Below are positions 8,828-18,534 of a DNA stretch of 64,000 nt, in pieces. The position numbers and the translations under genes are program-made. Below the pieces are notes generated by a model. The model was given only the letters and a program-made list of their open reading frames with translations, did no database searches and was not told the DNA's origin. Within the stretch, counting starts at the first letter, position 1, and the number at the start of each line of letters is the position of its first letter. Origin of the DNA: Clostridium sp. DL-VIII (GTDB taxonomy: Bacteria; Bacillota; Clostridia; Clostridiales; Clostridiaceae); contig NZ_CM001240.1 of assembly GCF_000230835.1 (NCBI RefSeq), positions 1,806,501 to 1,870,500 of the forward strand, written 5' to 3'.

Positions 8828-9934
8828 ATGAAGGTTGCAGTGATTACAAGACATGCAATTTCAAATTATGGGTCATTATTGCAAGCAATAGCGACTCAAA
8901 CAATAATAAATCGTCTGGGACATGAATGTGAAATCATAGATTATATTCGAGATGATGAATCATATAGGTATCATGAGGTTACATTGCTTAGAAGAAAACC
9001 TAATTGGTATAATAATCGAATTAAAAGATGCTTTTATTTGGCACTTCGTCAGCCAGAAAGTATTTTGGCTGGTAGAAAATTTGAGCGAGAACAAAAAAAA
9101 TATCTAATTAGCACAAAACGCTATACATCACTAGAACAGCTGAAATGTGATAAACCAAAAGCTGATGTATATATGACAGGCAGTGATCAAGTATGGGGAC
9201 CTGTAGAGGATGGCTCATATGATAGTTCGTATTGTTTGTCGTTTACAGATGATTCAGATAAAAGAATTTCTTATGCGGCAAGTTTTGGACATACTGAAAT
9301 GACAAATGAGTTAGAGAAATATTATAAAAAGTGGCTGTCTAGATATCAACACATTGCGGTGCGCGAGGATAGTGCAGTTTCATTATTACAAAAAATGAAT
9401 ATTGATGTTCAGCAAGTGCTAGATCCTACTTTGTTAATGAATGTTGAGGATTGGGAAAGTTATATATCTTCGTCACATCTTAAAGAAAAGTATGTACTAG
9501 TATATCAGCTTCATAATGATAAAAAATTAGGTGAATACGCAGAAAAAGTGGCAAAATGCAAAGGACTTCCATTGATCCGTATTTCAGCGTCATTACACCA
9601 GATTGCTAGGCCTGGGAAATTTATCTGGGCTCCGAAAGTGGGGGACTTTTTAGCATATATAAAAAATGCTGAATGTATGATTACAGATTCTTTTCATGGC
9701 ACAGTGTTTGCGATAAACTTTAATACCCCGTTCGTAGAGGTGTTACCTAACAACAACACAGGAACAAGAAATTCGAGTATACTTAAGTTAACAGGTCTTT
9801 CGAGCCGTATTTTGAAAAATGAAAATGATGTGACACTTGCAGAAAGACATATTGAATTTTCCTATGCAAACCAAACACTAGAAAAGTTTAGATGCATTTC
9901 GATGTCTATTCTAAAAAGAATGATAGAAGAATAA
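8828..9934 (+). CDS. Polysaccharide pyruvyl transferase family protein
   Basis: 368 residues. Motifs of the family (Pfam PF04230) are visible: NYGSLLQAIATQ near the start, MTGSDQVWGP, RISYAASFGH, VREDSAV, DPTLLM, and the C-terminal CMITDSFHGTVFAINF with the SFHG histidine. Members such as CsaB and WcaK/AmsJ-type proteins add pyruvate ketals to glycans. ATG 8828 is preferred to TTG 8822 because AAGGAG sits 10 bases before it. It follows the radical SAM gene closely, so both are probably cotranscribed and may act on the same glycan. Confidence 0.88.
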   Translation: MKVAVITRHAISNYGSLLQAIATQTIINRLGHECEIIDYIRDDESYRYHEVTLLRRKPNWYNNRIKRCFYLALRQPESILAGRKFEREQKKYLISTKRYTSLEQLKCDKPKADVYMTGSDQVWGPVEDGSYDSSYCLSFTDDSDKRISYAASFGHTEMTNELEKYYKKWLSRYQHIAVREDSAVSLLQKMNIDVQQVLDPTLLMNVEDWESYISSSHLKEKYVLVYQLHNDKKLGEYAEKVAKCKGLPLIRISASLHQIARPGKFIWAPKVGDFLAYIKNAECMITDSFHGTVFAINFNTPFVEVLPNNNTGTRNSSILKLTGLSSRILKNENDVTLAERHIEFSYANQTLEKFRCISMSILKRMIEE

Positions 9935-9974
9935 CAAGTGTCTGCACCGAAATTATTTGAAAGGATTATCGAAA

Positions 9975-10958
9975 ATGAATATAGATGATATAAAGGTATC
10001 AGTAATTGTTCCGATATATAATGTGGAAAAGTATTTACCAAGATGTGTCGAATCTATTATGGAACAGACACATAAAAATATTGAGGTTATTTTAGTGGAT
10101 GATGGTTCTCCTGACCATGCGGGCGAGATTGCTGATTCCTACGCACAAAAAGACAAACGTATTAAAGTTATACATAAAAAAAATGCTGGTGTCAGCGCTG
10201 CTAGAAATACTGGTATTGATGCTGCAACTGGAGATTACGTGTGCTTTTCTGACGCAGATGATTACTTAATGCCAGATTATGTAGAATATTTGCTTGATCT
10301 CTCAGTGAAAAATGATGCAGATATATCTTTAACCAAAGAGATGTTTACTACTTTTTATCCAAATCAAATTGCTGAGGATAAGCAAGAAATATATACTGCA
10401 GAAGAAACAACGGTCGATATTCTTTCATATAATATCCCAATTGGAGTTTACTGCAAATTGTTCAAAAGAGATTTCTTAGGCAATGATATACGCTTTATTC
10501 CAACGATATTTATAGGGGAAGGGTTCAATTTTAATATTACCTCTTTTCAGAGGGCGAATAAGGTGGCTATAGGCCGCAAAAGAATATATTTTTATCGCAG
10601 AAATAATCCGACAAGTGCAACAACTAAATTTTCGGCTAAAAAATGGGAAAACGGATTGATGGCTATAGAGAATATAAAGAAGAATTTTATAATTCACAGC
10701 TCTAAGATAGATATAGCGTGGAAATATGCTAGTTGGCATACTAATTGTGATGTATTTAATTTTATGGTAATGGCATCAGCTGAGAAGGAGTATCCTGAGA
10801 TGTTCAAAAAGTCTCGTCGTATAGCAAGAACACAGGCACAGTATGCATTTCTTGTTAGAATTAGACCGAGAGAGAAACTCAGAGCGGTTATTATGGTTGT
10901 GTGTCCGTATGTTATTCCCAAATTAATGATGATGCGAAATAAGAAATATTTTGGATAG
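9975..10958 (+). CDS. Glycosyltransferase family 2
   Basis: 327 residues, GT-A fold. VSVIVPIYNVEKYLPRCVES, VILVDDGSPD, AGVSAARNTGI and FSDADDYL (DxD metal site) are standard GT2 motifs. ATG 9975 is chosen because AAAGGA lies 9 bases upstream; a TTG at 9957 overlaps that site. It works at the cytoplasmic face on the lipid-linked repeat unit. A gap of about 420 bases follows, unlike the tight spacing elsewhere in the locus. Confidence 0.92.
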   Translation: MNIDDIKVSVIVPIYNVEKYLPRCVESIMEQTHKNIEVILVDDGSPDHAGEIADSYAQKDKRIKVIHKKNAGVSAARNTGIDAATGDYVCFSDADDYLMPDYVEYLLDLSVKNDADISLTKEMFTTFYPNQIAEDKQEIYTAEETTVDILSYNIPIGVYCKLFKRDFLGNDIRFIPTIFIGEGFNFNITSFQRANKVAIGRKRIYFYRRNNPTSATTKFSAKKWENGLMAIENIKKNFIIHSSKIDIAWKYASWHTNCDVFNFMVMASAEKEYPEMFKKSRRIARTQAQYAFLVRIRPREKLRAVIMVVCPYVIPKLMMMRNKKYFG

Positions 10959-11379
10959 TTTAAAAAGTGATGAGTGTAGATGATTTAATAATGTAGGTGA
11001 AAATTTGTTAAAAGACTTTAGTCAAATTGGATTAAATATTCGATGTTGTGGAAAAATATACATGTACGTTTTTTATTATGTTGTTTCTCTATCTCTGCTT
11101 GTTATAAATCATAACTCCCTGCTGGTGTTGAAGGAATATAATTCTTTAAAGATTGCCAGAGATTTTTTAAAATAAGTTAAGAGTTTATTCGGAGTCAGAT
11201 TTTATAGAATTTTTATGTAGGGATAAGTATGTTGAATATCTAAGAAAATCATGCACACAGCACATGATTTATAGAATAAAAATTGTAAATTGTTTATGTT
11301 AGGAAGGATTAGAAGCTATTTTCAGTCGTATTCCTAACAAGCAACAATATGCTATAAAATAGAGAAACGAGGGAATATT
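10959..11379 (+). other. 421-bp gap with decayed-looking sequence
   Basis: No complete gene is seen. Short open pieces (for example from about 11005 to 11175, some 57 codons without a start or ribosome-binding site) and frame breaks give the look of a lost gene between two glycosyltransferases. No inverted repeats typical of an insertion sequence were noticed. The piece near 11080-11175 encodes hydrophobic then charged residues that I cannot assign. Confidence 0.4.
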
Positions 11380-12288
11380 ATGATTTCATTAGTGATTACT
11401 ACATATAATGGTGAAAAATATATTGTTGAGCAGTTGGATTCAATACGAAATCAAACGTTATTGATTGACGAAGTTATTATTAGAGATGATGGTTCGAGTG
11501 ACAATACGATTTCAATCGTTTGTAAATATATAGATACTTATAAATTAAAGAACTGGATATTCATATATGGGGAAGAAAATGTAGGATGGAAAAAAAACTT
11601 TTTTCTTGGAATTTGTTCTACGCAAGGTGATTTGATTTTTTTATGTGATCAGGATGATATTTGGCATCTAGACAAAGTAGAAAAGATGGTCATTAAGATG
11701 AATTCATATCAACATATACAATTATTAGTATCAGGCTTTCATTCTTTTTATGAAAAAGGTGCGAATGTTCTTAAAAACAAGGGCAATAGAGGCAAGAAGA
11801 AACTTGAAAAAATCGAATTTGATAAACTTTGTTTAAGTGTCTTTTATCCAGGATGTACATATTGCTTTAGAAAGGATCTTAAGGAAAAGTTTGTTAAATA
11901 TTGGTTTTCGGAATCACCACATGATGCAATGCTATGGTATCTGGCAGTGCAAACAGATGGCTTATATTGCTATAATGAAGTTTTAATGGAATACAGACGA
12001 CACAAAGATAGTGCAACTAATGTATCGAAACATAGTATTCAGGAACAATTAGAAATTTATTATAGGCATATCAAAGTTTTAGACATGCTAAAAGAACTTG
12101 AAAAACAAGATAATCAACATGCAGAACGTATTATGTTAATAGATAAAATGAAAAGGTGGTACAAGATAAGAATTGAACTATTAGAGAAAAGAAAAATAAC
12201 GTCGCTCTTAAAAATACTGCCATACACGTCTTTATATATGAGAAAAAAGCAATTTGCATTAGATATAAAGCTTATGATAACTGGTTGA
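11380..12288 (+). CDS. Glycosyltransferase family 2 (rhamnosyltransferase-like)
   Basis: 302 residues. MISLVITTYNGEKYIVEQLDSI, DEVIIRDDGSSD, FLCDQDDIWH and the later YRRHKDSATN resemble rhamnosyltransferases of O-antigen and capsule loci. The four rfb genes downstream supply dTDP-L-rhamnose, so a rhamnosyl donor is plausible but unproved. ATG 11380 has GAGGGA upstream. Confidence 0.88.
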   Translation: MISLVITTYNGEKYIVEQLDSIRNQTLLIDEVIIRDDGSSDNTISIVCKYIDTYKLKNWIFIYGEENVGWKKNFFLGICSTQGDLIFLCDQDDIWHLDKVEKMVIKMNSYQHIQLLVSGFHSFYEKGANVLKNKGNRGKKKLEKIEFDKLCLSVFYPGCTYCFRKDLKEKFVKYWFSESPHDAMLWYLAVQTDGLYCYNEVLMEYRRHKDSATNVSKHSIQEQLEIYYRHIKVLDMLKELEKQDNQHAERIMLIDKMKRWYKIRIELLEKRKITSLLKILPYTSLYMRKKQFALDIKLMITG

Positions 12289-12342
12289 TATTATTTAACA
12301 GTGTGAACTTTATAGATGATATTAAAGCGAGGAGGAGATAGA

Positions 12343-13689
12343 GTGAGACCTGCAGTTATTGTGTGCTGTATTATATTTTTACTTATCGCAGTTATTGCTG
12401 CGAAATGGGAGAAAAAAATATGTAATCCTATAACTATTTTATTGACACTATGGTCTATTATCATGTTTTTGTCAATGTTACAACTATATACATTGTATCC
12501 AGCAAAAGATAGGACATACTATTTAATAATTGGTGGATTAGTAAGTTTTATTATTGGATATGTTTTTATATCAATATGTATATTTGGAAAGACAAGAAGA
12601 ATATCACTTAATGGTGGTGGAATTAACCCTTATGATGGAGTAAAAAATCATCTAAACTACAAATTAACATATATTTTTGCTTTGATTTGTATTATTTATC
12701 TATTAGTTAACTTTGGAAGTTACGGAATCGAATTAATAAAAAGCGGTTTTAGCTTAGGTGTTGTACAAGACTATTTATATAATACAGACAATGGTGGAAA
12801 TAGTGGTATTTTTAATGCAATAGGATTTTTAATAACAAATCCGATGTATATAGCAATTAATGCAACGACGGCTGTAGATTTTTGGATGGGAAAAAGAGAT
12901 AAAAAATTATTGGTATGTTGTCTATTAATCTTGTTGCTTAGGATTGTATCAACAGGTGGTAGACAAAGCGCTATCCAATTCGCGATATTTATGATTGTAG
13001 CATATACATTTTCATTAAAAAGCAAAAAGGAAATAAGAGATAGGCAAACCCAAAAAGAAGAACGTAAAAAAAAGAAAATCTTTTTGATAGTCGGAGTTCT
13101 GGTAGTAATTTCTCTAATTATCATGACTATGTCAAGAACAAAATCTGCATGGAAAACGATATATCTAGATTTTGCAATGCAACCGTATATGTTTGAGTAT
13201 TGGAGTGAAAAAGTATCATCAACAGGTCAATATGGATATGGTTTCGCTTCATGGATTGGATTTTCGTATCCATGTTTTTATGTTGTCAAAAATTTATTAC
13301 CAGTACTTTCTGTACCTGATTTTTTTGCACAAATTTATGATTTGACACTAAGTGTTATGAATGAATGGAATGCGATTGGAGATATTTTACGTGCTAATGC
13401 ATATGTTTCCGTATTTTGGTATTTATTTTATGATGCAAGAGAGGTTGGAATTGTTATTGGAATGTTTCTGTTGGGCTTTTTTGCGAATTTGTCTTATGTA
13501 AAAACAAAAAGATTGCCAAGTGAACGTAATATTTGTCTTTATTCATTAATGGTTGTGCTATTATTCTACACTTTTGGAGATTTAGAAATTGCAAAGCCCA
13601 ATTTTGCATTGGCAATTATCTATATTAGATTTGTATTGTATTCCCAAAAGACACTTATTAATATTCATACAGGAGGGCGAAGATATTGA
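12343..13689 (+). CDS. Wzy-type polysaccharide repeat-unit polymerase
   Basis: 448 residues and strongly hydrophobic, with about ten or more TM helices broken by a basic loop (about 225-250, rich in K, R and E). The sequence STGGRQSAIQFAIFM before that loop and the overall layout fit oligosaccharide-repeat polymerases, which join lipid-linked repeat units outside the membrane. The start is GTG 12343, 7-8 bases after GAGGAGGAG; an in-frame ATG at 12316 lies upstream of that site. Polymerases of this class share little sequence identity, so the call rests on topology and the adjoining glycosyltransferases and flippase. Confidence 0.8.
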   Translation: MRPAVIVCCIIFLLIAVIAAKWEKKICNPITILLTLWSIIMFLSMLQLYTLYPAKDRTYYLIIGGLVSFIIGYVFISICIFGKTRRISLNGGGINPYDGVKNHLNYKLTYIFALICIIYLLVNFGSYGIELIKSGFSLGVVQDYLYNTDNGGNSGIFNAIGFLITNPMYIAINATTAVDFWMGKRDKKLLVCCLLILLLRIVSTGGRQSAIQFAIFMIVAYTFSLKSKKEIRDRQTQKEERKKKKIFLIVGVLVVISLIIMTMSRTKSAWKTIYLDFAMQPYMFEYWSEKVSSTGQYGYGFASWIGFSYPCFYVVKNLLPVLSVPDFFAQIYDLTLSVMNEWNAIGDILRANAYVSVFWYLFYDAREVGIVIGMFLLGFFANLSYVKTKRLPSERNICLYSLMVVLLFYTFGDLEIAKPNFALAIIYIRFVLYSQKTLINIHTGGRRY

Positions 13690-14849
13690 ATATAGTAAAG
13701 AGAATACCAAGATTCATACGTCACCAAAAAGAGTTTTTAATAGATTGGTTTTCCTTTAATAATACATTACGTAGTTTGGAAGGGAAAAAAATTATTATAT
13801 TGATAAGTAATAATTCAGATGGAAGTGGTGGTGCACCAGTTGTTTTATATGAATATGCAAAATATTTAAATTCTAGTAATAATACAACTCTCTTTTTGGC
13901 GGGCAAGGGTGGAGAAATTATAAGTGATGCCAGAGAAAGGGGAATTCCTGCTTTTAGAATGGGATTTATGTATAAATGGTATATTCGAAAAATACAACAA
14001 TTAGATCTAGATGCTATAGTAGTAAACACAATTACAATGTATAAATATATAGACCAACTTATTGAAAATAATAAGTTGAATCATAAAATAATATGGTGGA
14101 TTCATGAAGAAGACAGAATACTGAAATCATTCGCTCATTATATGCCAAAACAGACAAATCAAAATCTTCGCATTATGTGCGTAAGTGAAAGGATTAAAGA
14201 TTCATTAGTAAAATTAAGAAATGATTTAGATTACGGTATCATGTACTACGGTTGTATTGATGAATTTCAAAATCACTTTTATGAGTTTGCCAGCAAAAAA
14301 AGCTTTAAAAGAAAAGAATATGTCATTTCAGTGATTGGAAGAATATGTTCGCGAAAAAACCAAATGCAAATTGTGAATGCGTATAGTTTACTCAATCAAG
14401 AAATTCGTGAAAACATTAGAATAAAAATTGTTGCAGGATCTGCCGATGAGTTATATAAAAATAGATTACTCGACCAAATAGGTACTAATAATAACATTGA
14501 AATTATTGGTCCTATAGCTCGAAATGATATGTATAAAATTTATCTTGAATCTGATCTTATTGTTTGTTGTTCGATAGATGATCCTTTGCCAGTTGTTATA
14601 ACGGAGGCGATGATGTTTGGATGTCCTTTTATTACTTCATCTAAAACAGGTCAATCCGGATTAATGGAAAATGGGGTTAATGGCAATATATATAATTTTG
14701 AGAGTGATGATGAATTAGCAGTAGCTATTGAAAAATGCTTCAAAAATAGACATATAAGTTTTGAAGTATCAAAAGGAGCTAGAAAACTGTATGAAAAGTA
14801 TTTTTCATTGGAGCATTTAGATCAACAGGTTAAAGAGTTGTGCAAATAA
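13686..14849 (+). CDS. Glycosyltransferase family 4
   Basis: 387 residues. SDGSGGAPVVLYEYAKYL near residue 41 is an acceptor-domain glycine loop, and VISVIGRICSRKNQMQIVNAY with SIDDPLPVVITEAMMFGCPFI marks the donor domain. The TTG start overlaps the stop of the polymerase gene (TTGA) and has GGAGGG about 8 bases before it, so translation is probably coupled. Substrate unknown. Confidence 0.85.
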   Translation: MNIVKRIPRFIRHQKEFLIDWFSFNNTLRSLEGKKIIILISNNSDGSGGAPVVLYEYAKYLNSSNNTTLFLAGKGGEIISDARERGIPAFRMGFMYKWYIRKIQQLDLDAIVVNTITMYKYIDQLIENNKLNHKIIWWIHEEDRILKSFAHYMPKQTNQNLRIMCVSERIKDSLVKLRNDLDYGIMYYGCIDEFQNHFYEFASKKSFKRKEYVISVIGRICSRKNQMQIVNAYSLLNQEIRENIRIKIVAGSADELYKNRLLDQIGTNNNIEIIGPIARNDMYKIYLESDLIVCCSIDDPLPVVITEAMMFGCPFITSSKTGQSGLMENGVNGNIYNFESDDELAVAIEKCFKNRHISFEVSKGARKLYEKYFSLEHLDQQVKELCK

Positions 14850-14866
14850 AGAATGGTAGGTGGCAT

Positions 14867-15403
14867 ATGTTTGATATTTTAAAGAAAGAGTACATTAATA
14901 TATATGGCAAGAGGAAAATGTTAATGATTAGATCTTTTTTGCTTTATTATAGATCGTTAGAGTTTAGGGTAGTTATCTTAATTCGATATTATTTAGCATC
15001 GGAAAATTCGCAAATTAAGAAGCACTTAAGGAAAAAATTGTCTCTAAAATATCATGTTGATATTGGAAGAAATCCAAAAATTGGGAAAAACTTTAGGTTT
15101 GCACATTTTCAAGGAACAATTATTGGTAATGAGGTTGTAATTGGTGATAATTGCACGATATATCAACAAGTCACGCTAGGACAAAAAATATATGGTTTAG
15201 CAGGCTATGGGGATGATCCAATATTGGGAGACAATATAGTAATATTTGCTGGAGCAAAAGTTCTTGGAAAAATACATGTAGGAAACAACTCTGTAGTAGG
15301 TGCTAACGCAGTTGTATTAAAGGATGTACCCGAAAATAGCTGTGCTGTTGGTATTCCCGCACACATAATTAAAGGTGAGGATAAAAATAATGGGGCAACT
15401 TAA
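14867..15403 (+). CDS. Serine-acetyltransferase-like hexapeptide acyltransferase
   Basis: 178 residues. The C-terminal half shows the left-handed beta-helix hexapeptide pattern (IGKNFRFAHFQGTIIGNEVVIGDNC and VVGANAVVLKDVPENS), with YQQVTLGQ as in CysE-like proteins and the closing GIPAHIIKG. In polysaccharide loci such proteins O-acetylate sugars. The N-terminal part is shorter than in true CysE. ATG 14867 has AGGTGG upstream; a GTG at 14840 would overlap the previous gene. Confidence 0.83.
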   Translation: MFDILKKEYINIYGKRKMLMIRSFLLYYRSLEFRVVILIRYYLASENSQIKKHLRKKLSLKYHVDIGRNPKIGKNFRFAHFQGTIIGNEVVIGDNCTIYQQVTLGQKIYGLAGYGDDPILGDNIVIFAGAKVLGKIHVGNNSVVGANAVVLKDVPENSCAVGIPAHIIKGEDKNNGAT

Positions 15404-16787
15404 GAAAAATATAACATATAATTTTGTATATCAAATATTGATTTTAGTAGTACCATTTATTACAGCACCATATTTGTCAAGGAAAATAGGAGCAAGTGGG
15501 GTTGGAACATATTCCTTTTCACAGTCTATTGCAATGTATTTCACATATATTACTACATTGGGACTTTCAAATTATGGTAATAGGGTAATTGCTTCTGTTC
15601 AAGCAGATAGAAAGGAACGTTCAAGAATTTTTTGCGAAATCTACTGTATGCAGATGATATGTTTTTTTGTCAGTGTAGCCTTGTATGCTATATATATTGA
15701 GTTCTTTAGCGTCGATAAAGTGGCAGCTGTTATTATGGTAGTATGGGTTATTTCGGCTTTATTTGATATTAACTGGTTCTTTTTTGGAATGGAGCAGTTC
15801 AAACTTACAGTCATTAGAAATACAGCCGTAAAGTTATTGTCAGTTATTTGTATTTTTATTTTTGTTAGAACAAAAAATGATGTATATATTTATATTCTTA
15901 TTATGGCATTATGTACAATTATCAGTCAGATATGTTTGTGGCCATATGTAAAAAAATTAGTTGATATCAAAATGCCGTCTTGGCATAATGTTCTTTCGCA
16001 TTTTAAGCCCAATTTTATTTTGTTCATTCCCGTAATTGCAGTAAGCATATATAAGATATTGGATAAAATCATGTTAGGTTATATGTGTACTATGGATGAG
16101 GTCGGTTATTATGAAAATGCTGAAAAAATAATTAATATAGTACAGTCGCTAATTGTAGCGATTGGTACAGTAATGCTGCCTCGGATGACAGCACTATTCT
16201 CTTCAAGTGATGAAAACACTAGCAAGAAATATATGGATATTACTATGAATGCTGTAATGATATATGTATCTGCTGCTTCGTTTGGCTTGTTTGCTATAAA
16301 AGATGAATTTGTAATTTTTTATTTTGGCGATAATTTTCAAAAGACCGAACCAATTTTAGGAATGCTTGCTATTACACTACTCTTTTTTGGATGTGGGAAT
16401 GTATTGCGTACACAATATTTAATCCCAAAAAAGAAAGATCAGATTTATATTAAATCAGCAATAGTTGGTGCAATAGTAAATATTCTGGTTAATTTACTAC
16501 TGATTGAAAAGTATGGTGGTTTGGGTGCAGCCGTAGGGACTGTGTGTGCAGAGATTATTGTATGTTTCTATCAGTTTTATAAAGTTAGAAAAGAAGTTAA
16601 TTTTGTTAGATATATTCCCAATGCACTACTCTTCCTATCATTTGGATTTATAATGTTATGTGTAATGCATGTGTTACCAACAATTAATAGTAAAATACTT
16701 TCTCTGGCTTCTGATGTTTTTGTTGGAGCAATTGTGTATTTAACGTTAGTAGGGATATACATTTTTATCAAAAGGAAATACAAATAA
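15390..16787 (+). CDS. Wzx-type polysaccharide flippase (MOP superfamily)
   Basis: 465 residues and about twelve to fourteen TM helices. FVYQILILVVPFITAPYLSRKIGASGVGTYSF at the N-terminus is the signature start of Wzx/RfbX flippases, which move undecaprenyl-linked repeat units across the membrane. ATG 15390 is chosen over GTG 15375; it overlaps the acetyltransferase gene by 14 bases and has AGGTGAGG upstream. It is the last gene of the variable cassette. Confidence 0.92.
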   Translation: MGQLKKNITYNFVYQILILVVPFITAPYLSRKIGASGVGTYSFSQSIAMYFTYITTLGLSNYGNRVIASVQADRKERSRIFCEIYCMQMICFFVSVALYAIYIEFFSVDKVAAVIMVVWVISALFDINWFFFGMEQFKLTVIRNTAVKLLSVICIFIFVRTKNDVYIYILIMALCTIISQICLWPYVKKLVDIKMPSWHNVLSHFKPNFILFIPVIAVSIYKILDKIMLGYMCTMDEVGYYENAEKIINIVQSLIVAIGTVMLPRMTALFSSSDENTSKKYMDITMNAVMIYVSAASFGLFAIKDEFVIFYFGDNFQKTEPILGMLAITLLFFGCGNVLRTQYLIPKKKDQIYIKSAIVGAIVNILVNLLLIEKYGGLGAAVGTVCAEIIVCFYQFYKVRKEVNFVRYIPNALLFLSFGFIMLCVMHVLPTINSKILSLASDVFVGAIVYLTLVGIYIFIKRKYK

Positions 16788-16936
16788 TCCAATAGTTGGA
16801 AAATTGGCCATAAGTTTCTTAATAGCACCCCAGGAGTATAAGAATTCAAATTACAAGTGCCTGCTAAATAATAAATTTTATGCAGTGTTTTTCTATTGGA
16901 GGAATTAGTTAACCACAGGTCAATTTAGAGTATGCA

Positions 16937-17014
16937 ATGAAAATTCCAGAGATTAAAGAAGATTTTGAAGAATATTTAGACAGTATAAGAGTAGGAAATG
17001 GAGATAAGATATGA
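16937..17014 (+). pseudogene. Remnant 3' end of a lost gene before rfbA
   Basis: The frame ending in the TGA at 17012-17014 overlaps the rfbA start as ATGA, a classic coupled-gene junction. It is open back only to a stop at 16910, giving about 25 residues from ATG 16937 (MKIPEIKEDFEEYLDSIRV...). This acidic helix-like tail with no body looks like the last part of a gene whose upstream portion was replaced. I cannot assign its family. Confidence 0.5.
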
Positions 17015-17901
17015 AAGGAATTATTTTAGCAGGAGGATCAGGTACTCGCCTATATCCAGTAACAAAAGCAATGTCAAAGCAAATGGTACCAATATACGAT
17101 AAACCAATGATTTATTATCCAATGTCGGTTTTAATGCTTGCAGGAATTAGGGACATTTTAATTATATCTACACCAAGAGATATAGTTAATTTTAAAGAGC
17201 TTTTTAAAGATGGACAAGAATTGGGATTAAATATTGAATATGCAGTTCAGGAAAAGCCTAAAGGCCTTGCAGAAGCATTTATTATTGGAGAAGAGTTTAT
17301 AGAAAATGATAATGTAGCAATGGTTCTTGGGGATAATATTTTTTATGGACAAAGCTTTACAGAGCATTTAAGAAAAGCAGCTAGTTTAGAAAGTGGTGCA
17401 TGCATATTTGGATATTATGTTCAAAACCCGAAGGCTTTTGGCGTGGTTGAATTTGATGATAATGGAAAAGTTATATCTTTAGAAGAAAAACCAGAAAAAC
17501 CAAAATCTAAATATGCAGTGCCAGGACTTTATTTTTATGATAATTCAGTAGTTAAAAAAGCTAAAGAGTTAGTGCCTTCACCAAGAGGTGAGTTAGAGAT
17601 AACTGATTTAAATAAAGTTTATATGGAAGAAGGAACATTAAAGGTTCAATTATTAGGCAGAGGAATGGCATGGCTTGACACTGGAACTCATGCATCTATG
17701 CTTCAGGCTTCTAATTTTGTTGAGGCAGTACAAAGTACTCAGGGAACATATATAGCCTGCCTTGAAGAAATTGCTTACAGAAAAGGATGGATAAGTTCAG
17801 AACAAGTCATTGAACTTGCTAAACCATTAATGAAAACAGGATATGGTAAGTACTTAATAGACATAGTAGAGGAAGTAGAAATTCAAAAGGCTAAATCATA
17901 A
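17011..17901 (+). CDS. rfbA: Glucose-1-phosphate thymidylyltransferase
   Basis: 296 residues. It makes dTDP-glucose from dTTP and glucose-1-phosphate, the first step to dTDP-L-rhamnose. [20 protein letters not shown] is the nucleotide-binding N-terminus; [19 protein letters not shown] and the later [11 protein letters not shown] and AWLDTGTH are conserved RmlA motifs. Length is normal. The first of four rhamnose genes in the order A-C-D-B. The start is ATG, with GGAGATAAG upstream. Confidence 0.97.
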   Translation: MKGIILAGGSGTRLYPVTKAMSKQMVPIYDKPMIYYPMSVLMLAGIRDILIISTPRDIVNFKELFKDGQELGLNIEYAVQEKPKGLAEAFIIGEEFIENDNVAMVLGDNIFYGQSFTEHLRKAASLESGACIFGYYVQNPKAFGVVEFDDNGKVISLEEKPEKPKSKYAVPGLYFYDNSVVKKAKELVPSPRGELEITDLNKVYMEEGTLKVQLLGRGMAWLDTGTHASMLQASNFVEAVQSTQGTYIACLEEIAYRKGWISSEQVIELAKPLMKTGYGKYLIDIVEEVEIQKAKS

Positions 17902-17937
17902 ATTGTAGCTATTAATAGGAAATGAGGAGTTAAGAAC

Positions 17938-18513
17938 ATGGGGAATTTTATTTTTAATAAAACCGATATAGAAGGAGTCTATATAATAGAATCTAAAGTT
18001 TTCGGAGATAACAGAGGTTATTTTATGGAAACTTATAATAGGGAAGATTTTTCAGGGGCTGGTCTTAATATGAATTTTGTTCAAGATAATGAATCTAGAT
18101 CTAGCAAAGGTGTACTTAGAGGACTTCACTTTCAAAGAAAACATAGTCAGGGTAAACTTGTCAGAGTGACTAAAGGTGAGGTTTTTGATGTAGCAGTAGA
18201 TTTAAGAACAGGATCTTCTACTTATGGTAAGTGGGAAGGCGTTGTTTTAAGTGAAGAAAATAAAAAACAATTTTACATTCCGGAAGGTTTTGCTCATGGA
18301 TTTTTAGTACTTTCAGATGAAGCTGTATTTAATTATAAATGTACAGATTTTTACGCTCCAGAATATGATGGTGGAGTTATGTGGAATGATTCAGATATTA
18401 ATATAGAATGGCCAATGGATGGTATAGAAAATATAATTTTATCTGAAAAGGATAAAAATCATCCAAGCTTTAAAGAATTGGATTTAAGTGATTATGAAGA
18501 TTTTAGATTGTAG
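17938..18513 (+). CDS. rfbC: dTDP-4-dehydrorhamnose 3,5-epimerase
   Basis: 191 residues. Cupin-type RmlC with GYFMETYNREDF, FVQDNESRSSKGVLRGLHFQ (catalytic His region), VRVTKGEVFDVAVDLR and PEGFAHGFLVLSD. Converts the 4-keto-6-deoxy-glucose intermediate to the L-lyxo form. ATG 17938 has GAGGAG 10 bases upstream. Confidence 0.97.
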   Translation: MGNFIFNKTDIEGVYIIESKVFGDNRGYFMETYNREDFSGAGLNMNFVQDNESRSSKGVLRGLHFQRKHSQGKLVRVTKGEVFDVAVDLRTGSSTYGKWEGVVLSEENKKQFYIPEGFAHGFLVLSDEAVFNYKCTDFYAPEYDGGVMWNDSDINIEWPMDGIENIILSEKDKNHPSFKELDLSDYEDFRL

Positions 18514-18534
18514 GATTTCAAGGAGTATGGATTT

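Noticed and set aside
13721..14029. - strand frame of 102 codons
   Set aside because: Lies fully within a well-supported glycosyltransferase gene and has no site or domain.
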